Positions 7,990 through 15,568 of a DNA stretch of 64,000 nucleotides are shown piece after piece (the first letter of the stretch is position 1; each line of letters starts with the position of its first letter). This stretch comes from Prauserella muralis (lineage in GTDB: Bacteria; Actinomycetota; Actinomycetes; Mycobacteriales; Pseudonocardiaceae): positions 372,001 through 436,000 of the forward strand of contig NZ_MASW01000002.1 in the NCBI RefSeq assembly GCF_003202285.1, given 5' to 3'. The position numbers and the translations under genes are program-made. Below the pieces are notes generated by a model, which searched no databases, was not told the DNA's origin, and saw nothing but the letters and a program-made list of their open reading frames with translations.

Positions 7990-7999
7990 GACAATTGTC
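7990..7999. promoter_or_regulatory. Palindrome GACAATTGTC in the GntR/transporter divergent region
   Basis: A perfect 10-base palindrome lies 26 bases from the GntR start and 41 bases from the transporter start. It stands out as AT-rich in a GC-rich background. It is the best candidate operator for the GntR protein. Confidence 0.5.
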
Positions 8000-8039
8000 C
8001 GTTGAGCCCATCATCCTACCTTTTGCTAGCCTGAGAGTC

Positions 8040-9275
8040 ATGGCGACCGACCGTGGGGCTTCTCTGGACGAGGACGTGCGCGCGGGCGACGGCCCGGCCG
8101 CGGGCCGCACCACGATGCTCGGTGGCGGGCTGCTGCTCACCGTCGCCGTGGTACTGGCGGCGCTCAACCTGCGGCCGTCGGTCACCTCGGTGGGCGCCGT
8201 GCTCGGCGAGATGCGGGAGACGCTCGGCGCGTCGGCCACCTGGGCCGGGGCGCTGACCACCATGCCGGGTCTGTGCTTCGCCGTCGCCGGGCTGGCGGCG
8301 CCGCTGCTCGCGCGGCGCATCGGGGTCAACGCCTCCGTCGCGGTGGCGCTGACCGTGCTCACCGCGGGGCTGGTGGTGCGGGTGCTCAACGGCCCGTTCG
8401 TCGTGCTGGGCGGCACGCTCGTGGCCAGCGCAGGCATCGCACTGGCCAACGTGCTGATCCCGGTGGTGGTGAAGTCGTCCTTCGCCACCCGGATCGGGCT
8501 GATGACCGGCATCTACACCGCCGCCCTGCAGGCGGGGGGAGCGGCGGGCTCCGCGGTGACCCCGCCGCTGGACCAGGCACTCGGCGGCTGGCGCGCGGGC
8601 CTGGCGAGCTGGGCCGTCCTCGCCGCGGCCGCGCTGGTGCTGTGGCTGGTCGCGGCGCCACGCAGAAACTCGCCGAGCATCACCGCGCCCGGCACGTCCG
8701 GCCGCGGCCGCTCGCTGCTGCGCAACCGGCTCGCCTGGATCGTCACCCTGTTCTTCGGCACCCAGGCGTGCCTGGCCTACATCATGATGGGCTGGCTGCC
8801 CCAGGTGCTCATGGACGCCGGCGTCAGCCGCACCGGCGCCGGGCTGATGGTGGGCCTGGTCTCGCTCATCGGGCTCCCGGTGAGCCTGGTCGTGCCCCCG
8901 CTGGCCGCCCGGTCCGACAGCCAGAGCCACTGGATCGTCGGCCTCGGCGCCTTCGGCATCGTGGGCATCGCCGGGCTCATGGTGGCACCGTCGGCGGCGC
9001 CGTTGCTGTGGTCGGTGCTCGTGGGCATCGGCATGGCCGTGTTCTCCCTCGCCATCGGCACCATCGCGCTGCGGGCGCGCACCAGCGCGGACACGGCGAG
9101 CCTTTCCGGGATGGCGCAGGGCTTCGGCTACCTGCTCGCCGCGCTCGGCCCGTTCCTGTTCGGCCTGCTGCGCGACGTCACCGGCGACTGGACGGTGCCG
9201 TTCGCGATGCTGCTGACCGTGGTGGCCGGGCAGATGGTGCTGGGCTGGTTCGCGGGCAAACCGCGTTACGTCTGA
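8040..9275 (+). CDS. MFS transporter, CynX/NimT family
   Basis: 411 aa, about 12 membrane segments. The TM1 region 'VVLAALNLRPSVTSVGAVLGEM' is the signature of the CynX/NimT (cyanate / 2-nitroimidazole) transporter family. The substrate cannot be read from sequence. The start is the ATG at 8040; the longer open frame to 7242 overlaps the GntR gene and is spurious. The divergent FadR-type regulator and the shared palindrome suggest ligand-controlled expression. Confidence 0.87.
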   Translation: MATDRGASLDEDVRAGDGPAAGRTTMLGGGLLLTVAVVLAALNLRPSVTSVGAVLGEMRETLGASATWAGALTTMPGLCFAVAGLAAPLLARRIGVNASVAVALTVLTAGLVVRVLNGPFVVLGGTLVASAGIALANVLIPVVVKSSFATRIGLMTGIYTAALQAGGAAGSAVTPPLDQALGGWRAGLASWAVLAAAALVLWLVAAPRRNSPSITAPGTSGRGRSLLRNRLAWIVTLFFGTQACLAYIMMGWLPQVLMDAGVSRTGAGLMVGLVSLIGLPVSLVVPPLAARSDSQSHWIVGLGAFGIVGIAGLMVAPSAAPLLWSVLVGIGMAVFSLAIGTIALRARTSADTASLSGMAQGFGYLLAALGPFLFGLLRDVTGDWTVPFAMLLTVVAGQMVLGWFAGKPRYV

Positions 9276-9285
9276 GGCCCGGCGC

Positions 9286-10671
9286 TCACAGCGGCAGGTT
9301 GAGCAGCGCGTTCTCGATCAGCTCCGGCATCGCCGGGTGGATCCAGTACTGGCCGCGCGCCATCGACCGCGCGTCGAGGCCGAACCTCATCGCCTGCACG
9401 ATCGGCTGGATCAGCGTCGGCGCCTGCGGGCCGATGATGTGCGCGCCGATGAGCTGCGCCGTCTCCGGGTCCGCCAGCAGCTTCGCGAAGCCGGTGGTGT
9501 CCTCCATCGCCCAGCCGTAGGCGATGCCCGCGTAGTCCTGCGTCGCCGTCACGTACGGCACGCCGCGCGCCGCGGCGTCCTGCTCGGTCAGCCCCACGGA
9601 CGCGATCTGGGGCGAGGTGAACACCGCGTGCGGCACGAACCGGTGGTCGGCGGCGATCGGCTCGTCCGGGTGCAGCAGGTTGTGCTGCACGACGCGGGCC
9701 TCGTGGTTGGCGACGTGCTTGAGCTCGTGCCAGGAGGAGAGGTCGCCGAGCGCGTAGATGCCGTCCACGCCGGTGCGCTGGTAGGCGTCCACCTCGACAT
9801 GCCCGCTGGGCGAGGTGGTCACGCCCGTCCTGCCGACGTCGAGCAGGTCGGTGTTGGGCCGCCTGCCGGTGGCCACGAGCAGCACACCACCCTCGACGGT
9901 CTCCGGCCCGCCAGGGCCCTCCAGGTCCAGCACCACCCCGGCGCCGCCGCGGCGGACCCGCACCGTCCTGCGGTTGAGGCGCACGTCGAAGCGCTGCCCG
10001 GCCAGTTCGGTGAACCGCCTGCTGACGTCGTCGTCCTCCATGCGCAGCAGCGCGCCCGAGCGGGCCACGACGGTGACGTCCACCCCGAACGAGCCGAAGA
10101 TGTGCGCGAACTCCGAGGCGATGAAGCCGCTGCCGAGAATGACCATGCGCTCGGGCAGCTCGTCGATCCGCATGATCGTGTCGGAGGTGTGGTAGCCGGT
10201 CTCCTCCAGCCCGGGCACGTCCGGAACCACCGGCCGCCCGCCCGCGGCCAGGACGAACTCGTCGGCGGTGAGCGTCTCCTGCCTGCCCGCCATGGTCACC
10301 GTGAGCTCCTTGTGGCCGGTGAAGCGGCCCGCGCCCTCGTACACGGTCACGTTGGCGTTGTCGTCGTGCTCCATGCGGTACTCGCGGCCACCGGCGGCGA
10401 TCGGGTCGATGCGGCCGAAGATCCGGTCGCGGATCTCCCGCCAGCGCACGCCGGTCAGTTCCGCGTCGACGCCGAGCCGCGCGCCCGCGGCGGGCGCCGC
10501 GGCCAGGTCGGCGGTGTGCACGAACATTTTGGTGGGGATGCAGCCCACGTTGAGGCACGTGCCGCCGAAGGTGCCCTTCTCGACGATCGCGACCTTCCGG
10601 TCCGCGAAGCGCTGGTCGAGGATCGAGTTCGCGGACCCTGTCCCGACGATCACGAGGTCGTAGTGCGGCAC
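9286..10671 (-). CDS. mtr: Mycothione reductase
   Basis: 461 aa. A flavoprotein disulfide reductase that reduces oxidised mycothiol with NADPH in the cytoplasm, the actinobacterial counterpart of glutathione reductase. Seen are the FAD motif 'VIVGTGSANS', the redox-active pair in 'GGTCLNVGCIPTK', the NAD(P) motif 'ILGSGFIASEFA' and the C-terminal active-site 'HPAMPE' His/Glu. Length and N-terminus match Mtr. I chose GTG 10671 (AAGGG 7 bases upstream); the TTG at 10713 adds unlike sequence. It ends 10 bases after the transporter stop, convergent, and is divergent from the CobW gene. Confidence 0.95.
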   Translation of the reverse strand: MPHYDLVIVGTGSANSILDQRFADRKVAIVEKGTFGGTCLNVGCIPTKMFVHTADLAAAPAAGARLGVDAELTGVRWREIRDRIFGRIDPIAAGGREYRMEHDDNANVTVYEGAGRFTGHKELTVTMAGRQETLTADEFVLAAGGRPVVPDVPGLEETGYHTSDTIMRIDELPERMVILGSGFIASEFAHIFGSFGVDVTVVARSGALLRMEDDDVSRRFTELAGQRFDVRLNRRTVRVRRGGAGVVLDLEGPGGPETVEGGVLLVATGRRPNTDLLDVGRTGVTTSPSGHVEVDAYQRTGVDGIYALGDLSSWHELKHVANHEARVVQHNLLHPDEPIAADHRFVPHAVFTSPQIASVGLTEQDAAARGVPYVTATQDYAGIAYGWAMEDTTGFAKLLADPETAQLIGAHIIGPQAPTLIQPIVQAMRFGLDARSMARGQYWIHPAMPELIENALLNLPL

Positions 10672-10745
10672 GGCGTTACCCTTCACGACGGTGGTTGGCT
10701 GCCCTTCGGCCAACCCAGGTGGCAGTGCGGTTGTTCCCGGAAGGT

Positions 10746-11768
10746 GTGGCCTTGGCGAAGCAGCGTGTCCCGGTCGTGGTCGTCGCCGGTTTCCTCGGCT
10801 CGGGCAAGACCACCTTGCTCAACCACCTTCTCAGCAACACGCGGGGGTGCCGGATCGGGGTGGTGGTCAACGACTTCGGCAGCGTCAACGTCGACGCGCT
10901 GAGCGTGGCGGGCCAGGTCGACTCGATGATGTCGCTGGAGAACGGCTGCCTGTGCTGTGCCGTCGACGCCCGTGGCCTCGACGCGATGCTCGGCAAGCTC
11001 ACCGGGCCGGGCACCGACCTGGATCTGGTGGTCATCGAGGCGAGCGGGCTGGCGGAGCCCCGCAGCCTGGTGCGGCTGGTGCTGGCCGGCGAGAACCCCG
11101 GCCTCGAGTACGGGGGGCTGGTGGAGCTGGTCGACGGCGCCGAGTTCGAGCACACCCGGCAGCGGCACCCCGAACTGGACGAGCACCTGCGGATGGCCGA
11201 CCTCGTGGTGCTCAACAAGACCGACCGCGTCGCCGACGAAACGCGGCTGGTGGAGCTGGTGCGCGACATCGCGGGCGCCACCCCCGTGCTGCCCGCGGTG
11301 CACGGCCGCGTGGACCCGGAACTGCTGTTCGAGCCGCGGCGACAGCGCGACCAGGACGGCGGCCCCCGGCAGCTGTCGTTCGACGACCTCCGTGAGCACG
11401 ACGACTGCCACGAGCACGCGCACGCCGTCTACGACACGCTCACCTTCAGCGCCGAGGCCCTGCATCCGCGCCGCTTCGCGCGGTTCCTCGAGGGCAGGCC
11501 CTCCGGGCTGTACCGGATGAAGGGCTGCGTCTACTTCGGAGTCGACGGCCACGAGGAGAAGCACGTGCTGCACACCGTCGGCGGCTACGTGCGGTTCACC
11601 ACGGCACCGTGGGCCGCGGCCGAGAAGCGACGTACCGAGCTGGTGCTGATCGGCGCCGGCCTCGATGCCCAGAAGCTGCGCTCCGAGCTGGACGCGTGCG
11701 CCGAGCCCGACCCCGGCAGTGTCGACGCGCAGAGCATGCTGCCGGTGCTGCGCTACGCGGAGTCCTGA
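10746..11768 (+). CDS. CobW/COG0523-family GTP-binding metallochaperone
   Basis: 340 aa. A P-loop GTPase with 'GFLGSGKTT' (Walker A), the metal-binding 'NGCLCC' (CxCC) motif, the 'NKTD' guanine motif and a C-terminal CobW_C domain. Between the domains lies a His/Cys-rich stretch 'REHDDCHEHAHAVYD', typical of zinc-handling members. Such proteins deliver metal to target enzymes. The neighbouring cobQ might suggest a cobalt link, but the sequence resembles zinc-type COG0523 proteins more than CobW of the aerobic cobalamin pathway. The start could be GTG 10746 or TTG 10752; AAGG at 10741-10744 is better spaced for the TTG. The 3' end overlaps cobQ by 16 bases, tail to tail. Confidence 0.88.
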   Translation: MALAKQRVPVVVVAGFLGSGKTTLLNHLLSNTRGCRIGVVVNDFGSVNVDALSVAGQVDSMMSLENGCLCCAVDARGLDAMLGKLTGPGTDLDLVVIEASGLAEPRSLVRLVLAGENPGLEYGGLVELVDGAEFEHTRQRHPELDEHLRMADLVVLNKTDRVADETRLVELVRDIAGATPVLPAVHGRVDPELLFEPRRQRDQDGGPRQLSFDDLREHDDCHEHAHAVYDTLTFSAEALHPRRFARFLEGRPSGLYRMKGCVYFGVDGHEEKHVLHTVGGYVRFTTAPWAAAEKRRTELVLIGAGLDAQKLRSELDACAEPDPGSVDAQSMLPVLRYAES

Positions 11769-13246
11769 CCGAGCCGCACCCACGGCAGTCCGGGCGGCAC
11801 GCCGCCCTCGATGAGCGCCAACAGCGCCGCGGTGTCCACATGCGACTCGACGGCGTCGGCGAGGCCGTCGAGCATCGCCTCCCGCCGTGCGGTGAACCCG
11901 GGCGCGTCGGCCGGTTCCCACGCCACCCCGGCCTGCCGCGCGACCTCGGTGAGCCAGGACCGGCGGAAGGCGTCGTGCTCGAACACACCGTGCCACATCG
12001 TCGCCCACACCGCGCCGCGGCGCGTGCCGTCGAGGAACGGCTCGGCGCCGGTGTCGAGCTCGGCGACGCCGTGGTGGATCTCGTAGCCGGTCACCGGATG
12101 CCCCCGCCAGCTGCCCGCCGGGGTGCCGAGGGACTTCGTGGCGGAGAACCGGACCGTCAGCGGCAGCAGGCCGAGCCCGGGCACCGCACCCGCCCCCGAC
12201 TCGACGTCGTCGTGGATGGTGCGGGCCAGCATCTGGTAGCCGCCGCACACGCCCAGGACGGGACGCCCGGTCTCGGCGCGGCGGGCGATCGCGTCGGCGA
12301 TGCCGCGCTCGCGCAGCCACGCCAGGTCCTCCACGGTGGAGCGGGTGCCGGGCAGCACGGCGAGGTCGGCGGAGGCCACCACGTCCGGGTCGGCGGTCAC
12401 GGTCACGGCCACGCCCGGCTCGGCGGCCAGCGGGTCGAGGTCGGTGGCGTTGGACACGCGGGGCAGCCGCACGGCCGCCACCCGCAGCGTCGCCCCGGCG
12501 CCGCGGCGGTGGCCGTCCCAGCCCGCGATGGCGAGCGCGTCCTCGGAGTCGAGCCACACGTCCGGCAGCCACGGCAGCACTCCGAGCACCGGGCGGCCGG
12601 TCAGCTCGGTCAGCGTGCGCAGGCCGGGCGCGAGCAGCCCGGCATCGCCGCGGAACTTGTTGACCAGAAAGGCCGCGACGTGCGCCTGATCGTCCTTGTC
12701 GAGCACGGCGACGGTGCCCGCGAGCGCGGCGAGCAGCCCGCCCCGGTCGATGTCGCCGACCACGACCACGGGCAGCCCGGCCTGCCGCGCCAGCCCGAGG
12801 TTGACGTAGTCGCCGTCGCGCAGGTTGATCTCGGCGGGGCTGCCCGCGCCCTCGCAGATCACCACGTCGTAGCGCCGGCGCAGGTCGGCGAGCGCGGCGT
12901 GGGCCGCCTCGGCGAGTGCGGCCCGCCCTGTGGCCCACTCACCCGCCCGCAGCTCGCCCCACGGCTCGCCGTGCAGCACGACGTGGCTGCGCCGGTCGCC
13001 ACCGGGTTTGAGCAGCACCGGGTTCATCGCCGACTCGGGCACGGCGCCCGCGGCGACGGCCTGCAGCCACTGCGCCCTGCCGATCTCCGCGCCGTCGGGG
13101 CACACCATGGAGTTGTTCGACATGTTCTGCGCCTTGAACGGCGCCACGCGCACGCCGCGGCGGGCGAGCCAGCGGCACAGCCCGGCGGCGACCGTCGACT
13201 TGCCGGCGTCCGACGTCGTCCCGGCGATGAGCAGCCCGCCTCCCAT
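11753..13246 (-). CDS. cobQ: Cobyric acid synthase
   Basis: 497 aa. Amidates four carboxylates of adenosylcobyrinic a,c-diamide using glutamine and ATP, in cobalamin synthesis. The N-terminal dethiobiotin-synthetase-like domain starts 'LLIAGTTSDAGKS' and includes 'FKAQNMSNNSMV'. The C-terminal class I-like amidotransferase domain has the nucleophile in 'GVCGGYQML' and a conserved 'YEIHHG'. Length is normal. I start at ATG 13246; the open frame upstream is intergenic. No other cobalamin genes are in the window. Confidence 0.95.
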   Translation of the reverse strand: MGGGLLIAGTTSDAGKSTVAAGLCRWLARRGVRVAPFKAQNMSNNSMVCPDGAEIGRAQWLQAVAAGAVPESAMNPVLLKPGGDRRSHVVLHGEPWGELRAGEWATGRAALAEAAHAALADLRRRYDVVICEGAGSPAEINLRDGDYVNLGLARQAGLPVVVVGDIDRGGLLAALAGTVAVLDKDDQAHVAAFLVNKFRGDAGLLAPGLRTLTELTGRPVLGVLPWLPDVWLDSEDALAIAGWDGHRRGAGATLRVAAVRLPRVSNATDLDPLAAEPGVAVTVTADPDVVASADLAVLPGTRSTVEDLAWLRERGIADAIARRAETGRPVLGVCGGYQMLARTIHDDVESGAGAVPGLGLLPLTVRFSATKSLGTPAGSWRGHPVTGYEIHHGVAELDTGAEPFLDGTRRGAVWATMWHGVFEHDAFRRSWLTEVARQAGVAWEPADAPGFTARREAMLDGLADAVESHVDTAALLALIEGGVPPGLPWVRLGQDSA

Positions 13247-13277
13247 GGCCTCAACGTAAACCACCCAATCCAGTGAC

Positions 13278-13306
13278 CCCGGATCCGGGCAGGTCCGGCC
13301 TAGGGT
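13278..13306 (+). promoter_or_regulatory. Palindrome and -10 box ahead of the serine protease
   Basis: The perfect 12-base palindrome CCCGGATCCGGG (13278-13289) is followed by TAGGGT (13301-13306), a typical -10 box, about 30 bases before the protease ATG. The palindrome sits near the -35 position, so it could be an operator. It also lies 32 bases from the cobQ start on the other strand. Confidence 0.35.
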
Positions 13307-13337
13307 GGGCGTGGTCTGTCCGACGAGGGGGAAGCGC

Positions 13338-14114
13338 ATGTCGACAAAGCTCCGTCACGGCCTGGTCGCGGGCGCCGTGCTGTTGCTGGCCGCGGTGTTC
13401 GTGCCGCTCGCCATGCAGGGCCGTTCGAGCGGAGTGCAGCCGAACATCGTGGGCGGCAAGGAGGTTGCGGTCGCCGACCACCCGTACGCGGTGTTCCTCG
13501 TGGACGGACGGGGCAACCAGTTCTGCGGCGGCACGCTCGTCGCGGCGGACACCGTGCTCACCGCCGCGCACTGCGCCGTGGCCGTCGACAGCTCCGACCT
13601 CGGCGTCGTGGCGGGGCGGCAGGACAAGGACGCGGCCGACGGCATGGAGTCCGCGGTGCGCCGCGTGTCGGTCGCCCCCGAGTACGAGGACCCGACCACC
13701 GGCAACGACATCGCCGTGCTCGAGCTCGCGCGGGACCTGCCGTACCGCCCTGCGCGGATGGCCGGGCCTGCCGACCAGGCGCTGTACGCGCCGGGGACGA
13801 TGGCCACCGTGCTCGGCTGGGGCAGGCTGTCCGACGGCGGCCCCCGGTCGGACACGCTGCGCGGCGCCCAGGTGCCGCTGGTCGACGACCGCACGTGCGG
13901 CACCGCCTACGGCACCTACGACCCGCACACCATGGTGTGCGCGGGGTATCCGGAGGGCGGCGTCGACGCGTGCCAGGGCGACTCGGGCGGGCCGCTCATG
14001 GTGGGCAACACGCTGATCGGCATCGTCTCGTGGGGGCAGGGCTGCGCCGCCCCGGGCAAGCCCGGCGTCTACACCCGCGTGGCCACCTATGCGGGGTCGC
14101 TCTCCGGCGTCTGA
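13338..14114 (+). CDS. Secreted trypsin-like serine protease (S1)
   Basis: 258 aa. An N-terminal signal peptide or anchor ('HGLVAGAVLLLAAVFVPLAM') is followed by a chymotrypsin-fold domain whose mature start resembles 'IVGGKEV'. The catalytic triad is His78 (TAAHC), Asp124 (NDIAVLEL) and Ser216 (GDSGGP). The Asp six residues before Ser (DACQGDSGG) predicts trypsin-like Arg/Lys specificity. 'IVGG' after a short propeptide suggests activation by cleavage. GAGGGGGAAG precedes the ATG. The role is probably extracellular proteolysis. Confidence 0.93.
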   Translation: MSTKLRHGLVAGAVLLLAAVFVPLAMQGRSSGVQPNIVGGKEVAVADHPYAVFLVDGRGNQFCGGTLVAADTVLTAAHCAVAVDSSDLGVVAGRQDKDAADGMESAVRRVSVAPEYEDPTTGNDIAVLELARDLPYRPARMAGPADQALYAPGTMATVLGWGRLSDGGPRSDTLRGAQVPLVDDRTCGTAYGTYDPHTMVCAGYPEGGVDACQGDSGGPLMVGNTLIGIVSWGQGCAAPGKPGVYTRVATYAGSLSGV

Positions 14115-14126
14115 TAGGCATGGCGG

Positions 14127-14573
14127 GTGACCGATCTGCTGGCCCGCCCCGGTCCTGAGCTGACCGCTGCCGAACTGCACGACCTGCTGCGCCTGCGTGT
14201 CGACGTGTTCGTCGTCGAGCAGGAGGCGCCGTATGCCGAGATCGACGGCAAAGATCTGCTGCCCAGCACGTACCACATCTGGGCACCCGGCGAGGACGGC
14301 GTCGCGGGGTGTCTGCGGGTGCTCGCCGACCCGGGCGGGGTGCGGCGTATCGGCCGGGTGTGCACGGCACCCTCCGCGCGTGGCACCGGGCTCGGCGCGC
14401 GGCTCATGGAGGCCGCGATGGAGTACGTCGGCGACGCCGAGTGCGTGCTCGACGCCCAGACCTACGCGGAGGGCTTCTACGCCCGGTTCGGCTTCGCGCC
14501 CGAGGGCGAGGTGTACGAGGAGGACGGCATCCCGCACATCCGGATGCGCCGCCCAGCCCGCACCCCGCGGTAG
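14127..14573 (+). CDS. GNAT acetyltransferase, ElaA family
   Basis: 148 aa. The N-terminal 'LHDLLRLRVDVFVVEQEAPYAEIDGKD' and the acetyl-CoA loop 'VCTAPSARGTGLGARLMEAA' are characteristic of ElaA-type GNAT proteins, followed by 'FYARFGFAPEGEVYEEDGIPHI.M'. The substrate is not known for the family. A TAGGCA box (14115-14120) ends 6 bases before the GTG, suggesting a leaderless message. Confidence 0.9.
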   Translation: MTDLLARPGPELTAAELHDLLRLRVDVFVVEQEAPYAEIDGKDLLPSTYHIWAPGEDGVAGCLRVLADPGGVRRIGRVCTAPSARGTGLGARLMEAAMEYVGDAECVLDAQTYAEGFYARFGFAPEGEVYEEDGIPHIRMRRPARTPR

Positions 14574-14589
14574 CCGACCCGCCGCCCCC

Positions 14590-14678
14590 AAGCTCCCCAA
14601 TGCCACATTCGTAGCGCTCAACTTCCCCAATGCGGCATTCGTAGCGTTCAACGCCACCAATGCCGCATTGGGGAGCTT
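14590..14678. repeat. Dispersed repeat family A, copy 1
   Basis: An 89-base element between convergent genes. It begins AAGCTCCCCAATG and ends with the complement CATTGGGGAGCTT, giving an outer inverted repeat of about 20 bases. Inside are two direct copies of a unit reading about CCCCAATGCGGCATTCGTAGCG. Related copies are at 49479-49567 and 58864-58950. Confidence 0.8.
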
Positions 14679-14696
14679 TGGCTGCGTGCCGGGCGG

Positions 14697-14900
14697 CTAC
14701 GTGCCCCTGCCGGTTCGGTTCTTCAGCCTGTCGATCAGCTCGGACGCCTGCGCCTTGGTGAGGTCGTCCGGCACGTCCTCGCCGGCTTCCTGGGCGAGTG
14801 TCTGCAGGTACGACCGCTGCGGGCCGGTCATCGCCTCGTCGCCGGTCACCCAGTCGCCGCGGTCCTTCTCCGGGTTCTGGAAACCCTGCTCCTCGCTCAT
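14697..14900 (-). CDS. DUF3072 domain-containing small protein
   Basis: 67 aa, soluble and highly charged. The motif 'DWVTGDEAMTGPQRSYLQTLA' followed by 'DLTKAQASELIDRLK' is the DUF3072 signature. Function is unknown. The start is ATG 14900 with AAAGGTG upstream; the longer open frame to 15353 crosses the divergent promoter region. Confidence 0.85.
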   Translation of the reverse strand: MSEEQGFQNPEKDRGDWVTGDEAMTGPQRSYLQTLAQEAGEDVPDDLTKAQASELIDRLKNRTGRGT

Positions 14901-14958
14901 GGCACACCTTTCGTCGAGCATGTGTTCGATTCCGGTGGTACCCGGCCGGGCGCGTCGC

Positions 14959-14978
14959 CATGCCTGGCGCCCGGCATG
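14959..14978. promoter_or_regulatory. Imperfect palindrome between DUF3072 and sigma-factor genes
   Basis: A 20-base palindrome with 10-base arms (CATGCC-GGC against GCC-GGCATG, one mismatched pair) lies in the 144-base divergent gap. It could be an operator for either gene. I see no convincing ECF-type -35 (AAC) motif beside it. Confidence 0.3.
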
Positions 14979-15044
14979 CAACCGATCGTGCGGCTGACGG
15001 CATCTACCCGGTGACGGGCGCGCTGGAGCACAACTGGAGGGACG

Positions 15045-15566
15045 GTGCCGCCGATGAGAACCGGGCGCGGGCGCGACGCGGAGTTCACGGAGTACGTGAC
15101 GGCACGGGCACCGTGGCTGCGCCAGGTGGCCTACCTGCTGTGTGGCGACTGGCACCGGGCCGACGACCTCGTGCAGACAGGCGTGACCAAGCTCTACACC
15201 AACTGGCACCGGGCCAGCACGGCGTGGAACCTCGACGGCTACGCCCGCAAGACGGTCGTCAACACGTTCCTGGCCGAGCAGCGCACGGCCTGGCGCAGGC
15301 TGGTCGACCTCCGGCACAGCCAGGAGGAACTCGTCGCCCGCGAGAGCGACCACGACGCGGTGCTCGACCTGCGGGCGGCGCTCGGCGAGCTACCGCCCCG
15401 GCAACGGGCCACGGTGGTCCTGCGCTACTTCTGCGACCTGCCGGTGGCCGAGGTCGCCAGAACGCTCGACTGCTCCGCGGGCACCGTCAAGAGCCAGACG
15501 GCGCACGCCATCGAGACGCTGCGCGCGCGGCTGCGCAGCGAGCCCATCGGCACACCGGAGGGGTAG
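15045..15566 (+). CDS. RNA polymerase sigma factor, SigE family (ECF)
   Basis: 173 aa. Sigma region 2 includes 'YVTARAPWLRQVAYLLCGDWHRADDLVQTGVTKLY'. Region 4 is 'LPPRQRATVVLRYFCDLPVAEVARTLDCSAGTVKSQTAHAI'. This matches the SigE-family sigma factors of actinobacteria, which direct RNA polymerase to a small regulon. Starts at GTG 15045 or ATG 15054 are both possible; GGAGGGA lies at about 15036-15042, better spaced for the ATG. The next gene begins 2 bases after the stop, so the pair is an operon. Confidence 0.92.
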   Translation: MPPMRTGRGRDAEFTEYVTARAPWLRQVAYLLCGDWHRADDLVQTGVTKLYTNWHRASTAWNLDGYARKTVVNTFLAEQRTAWRRLVDLRHSQEELVARESDHDAVLDLRAALGELPPRQRATVVLRYFCDLPVAEVARTLDCSAGTVKSQTAHAIETLRARLRSEPIGTPEG

Positions 15567-15568
15567 CC

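Noticed and set aside
14580-14690. Possible CRISPR array in the repeated CATTCGTAGCG units
   Set aside because: Only two or three units with no unique spacers of constant length, and no cas genes nearby. The elements are dispersed palindromes.
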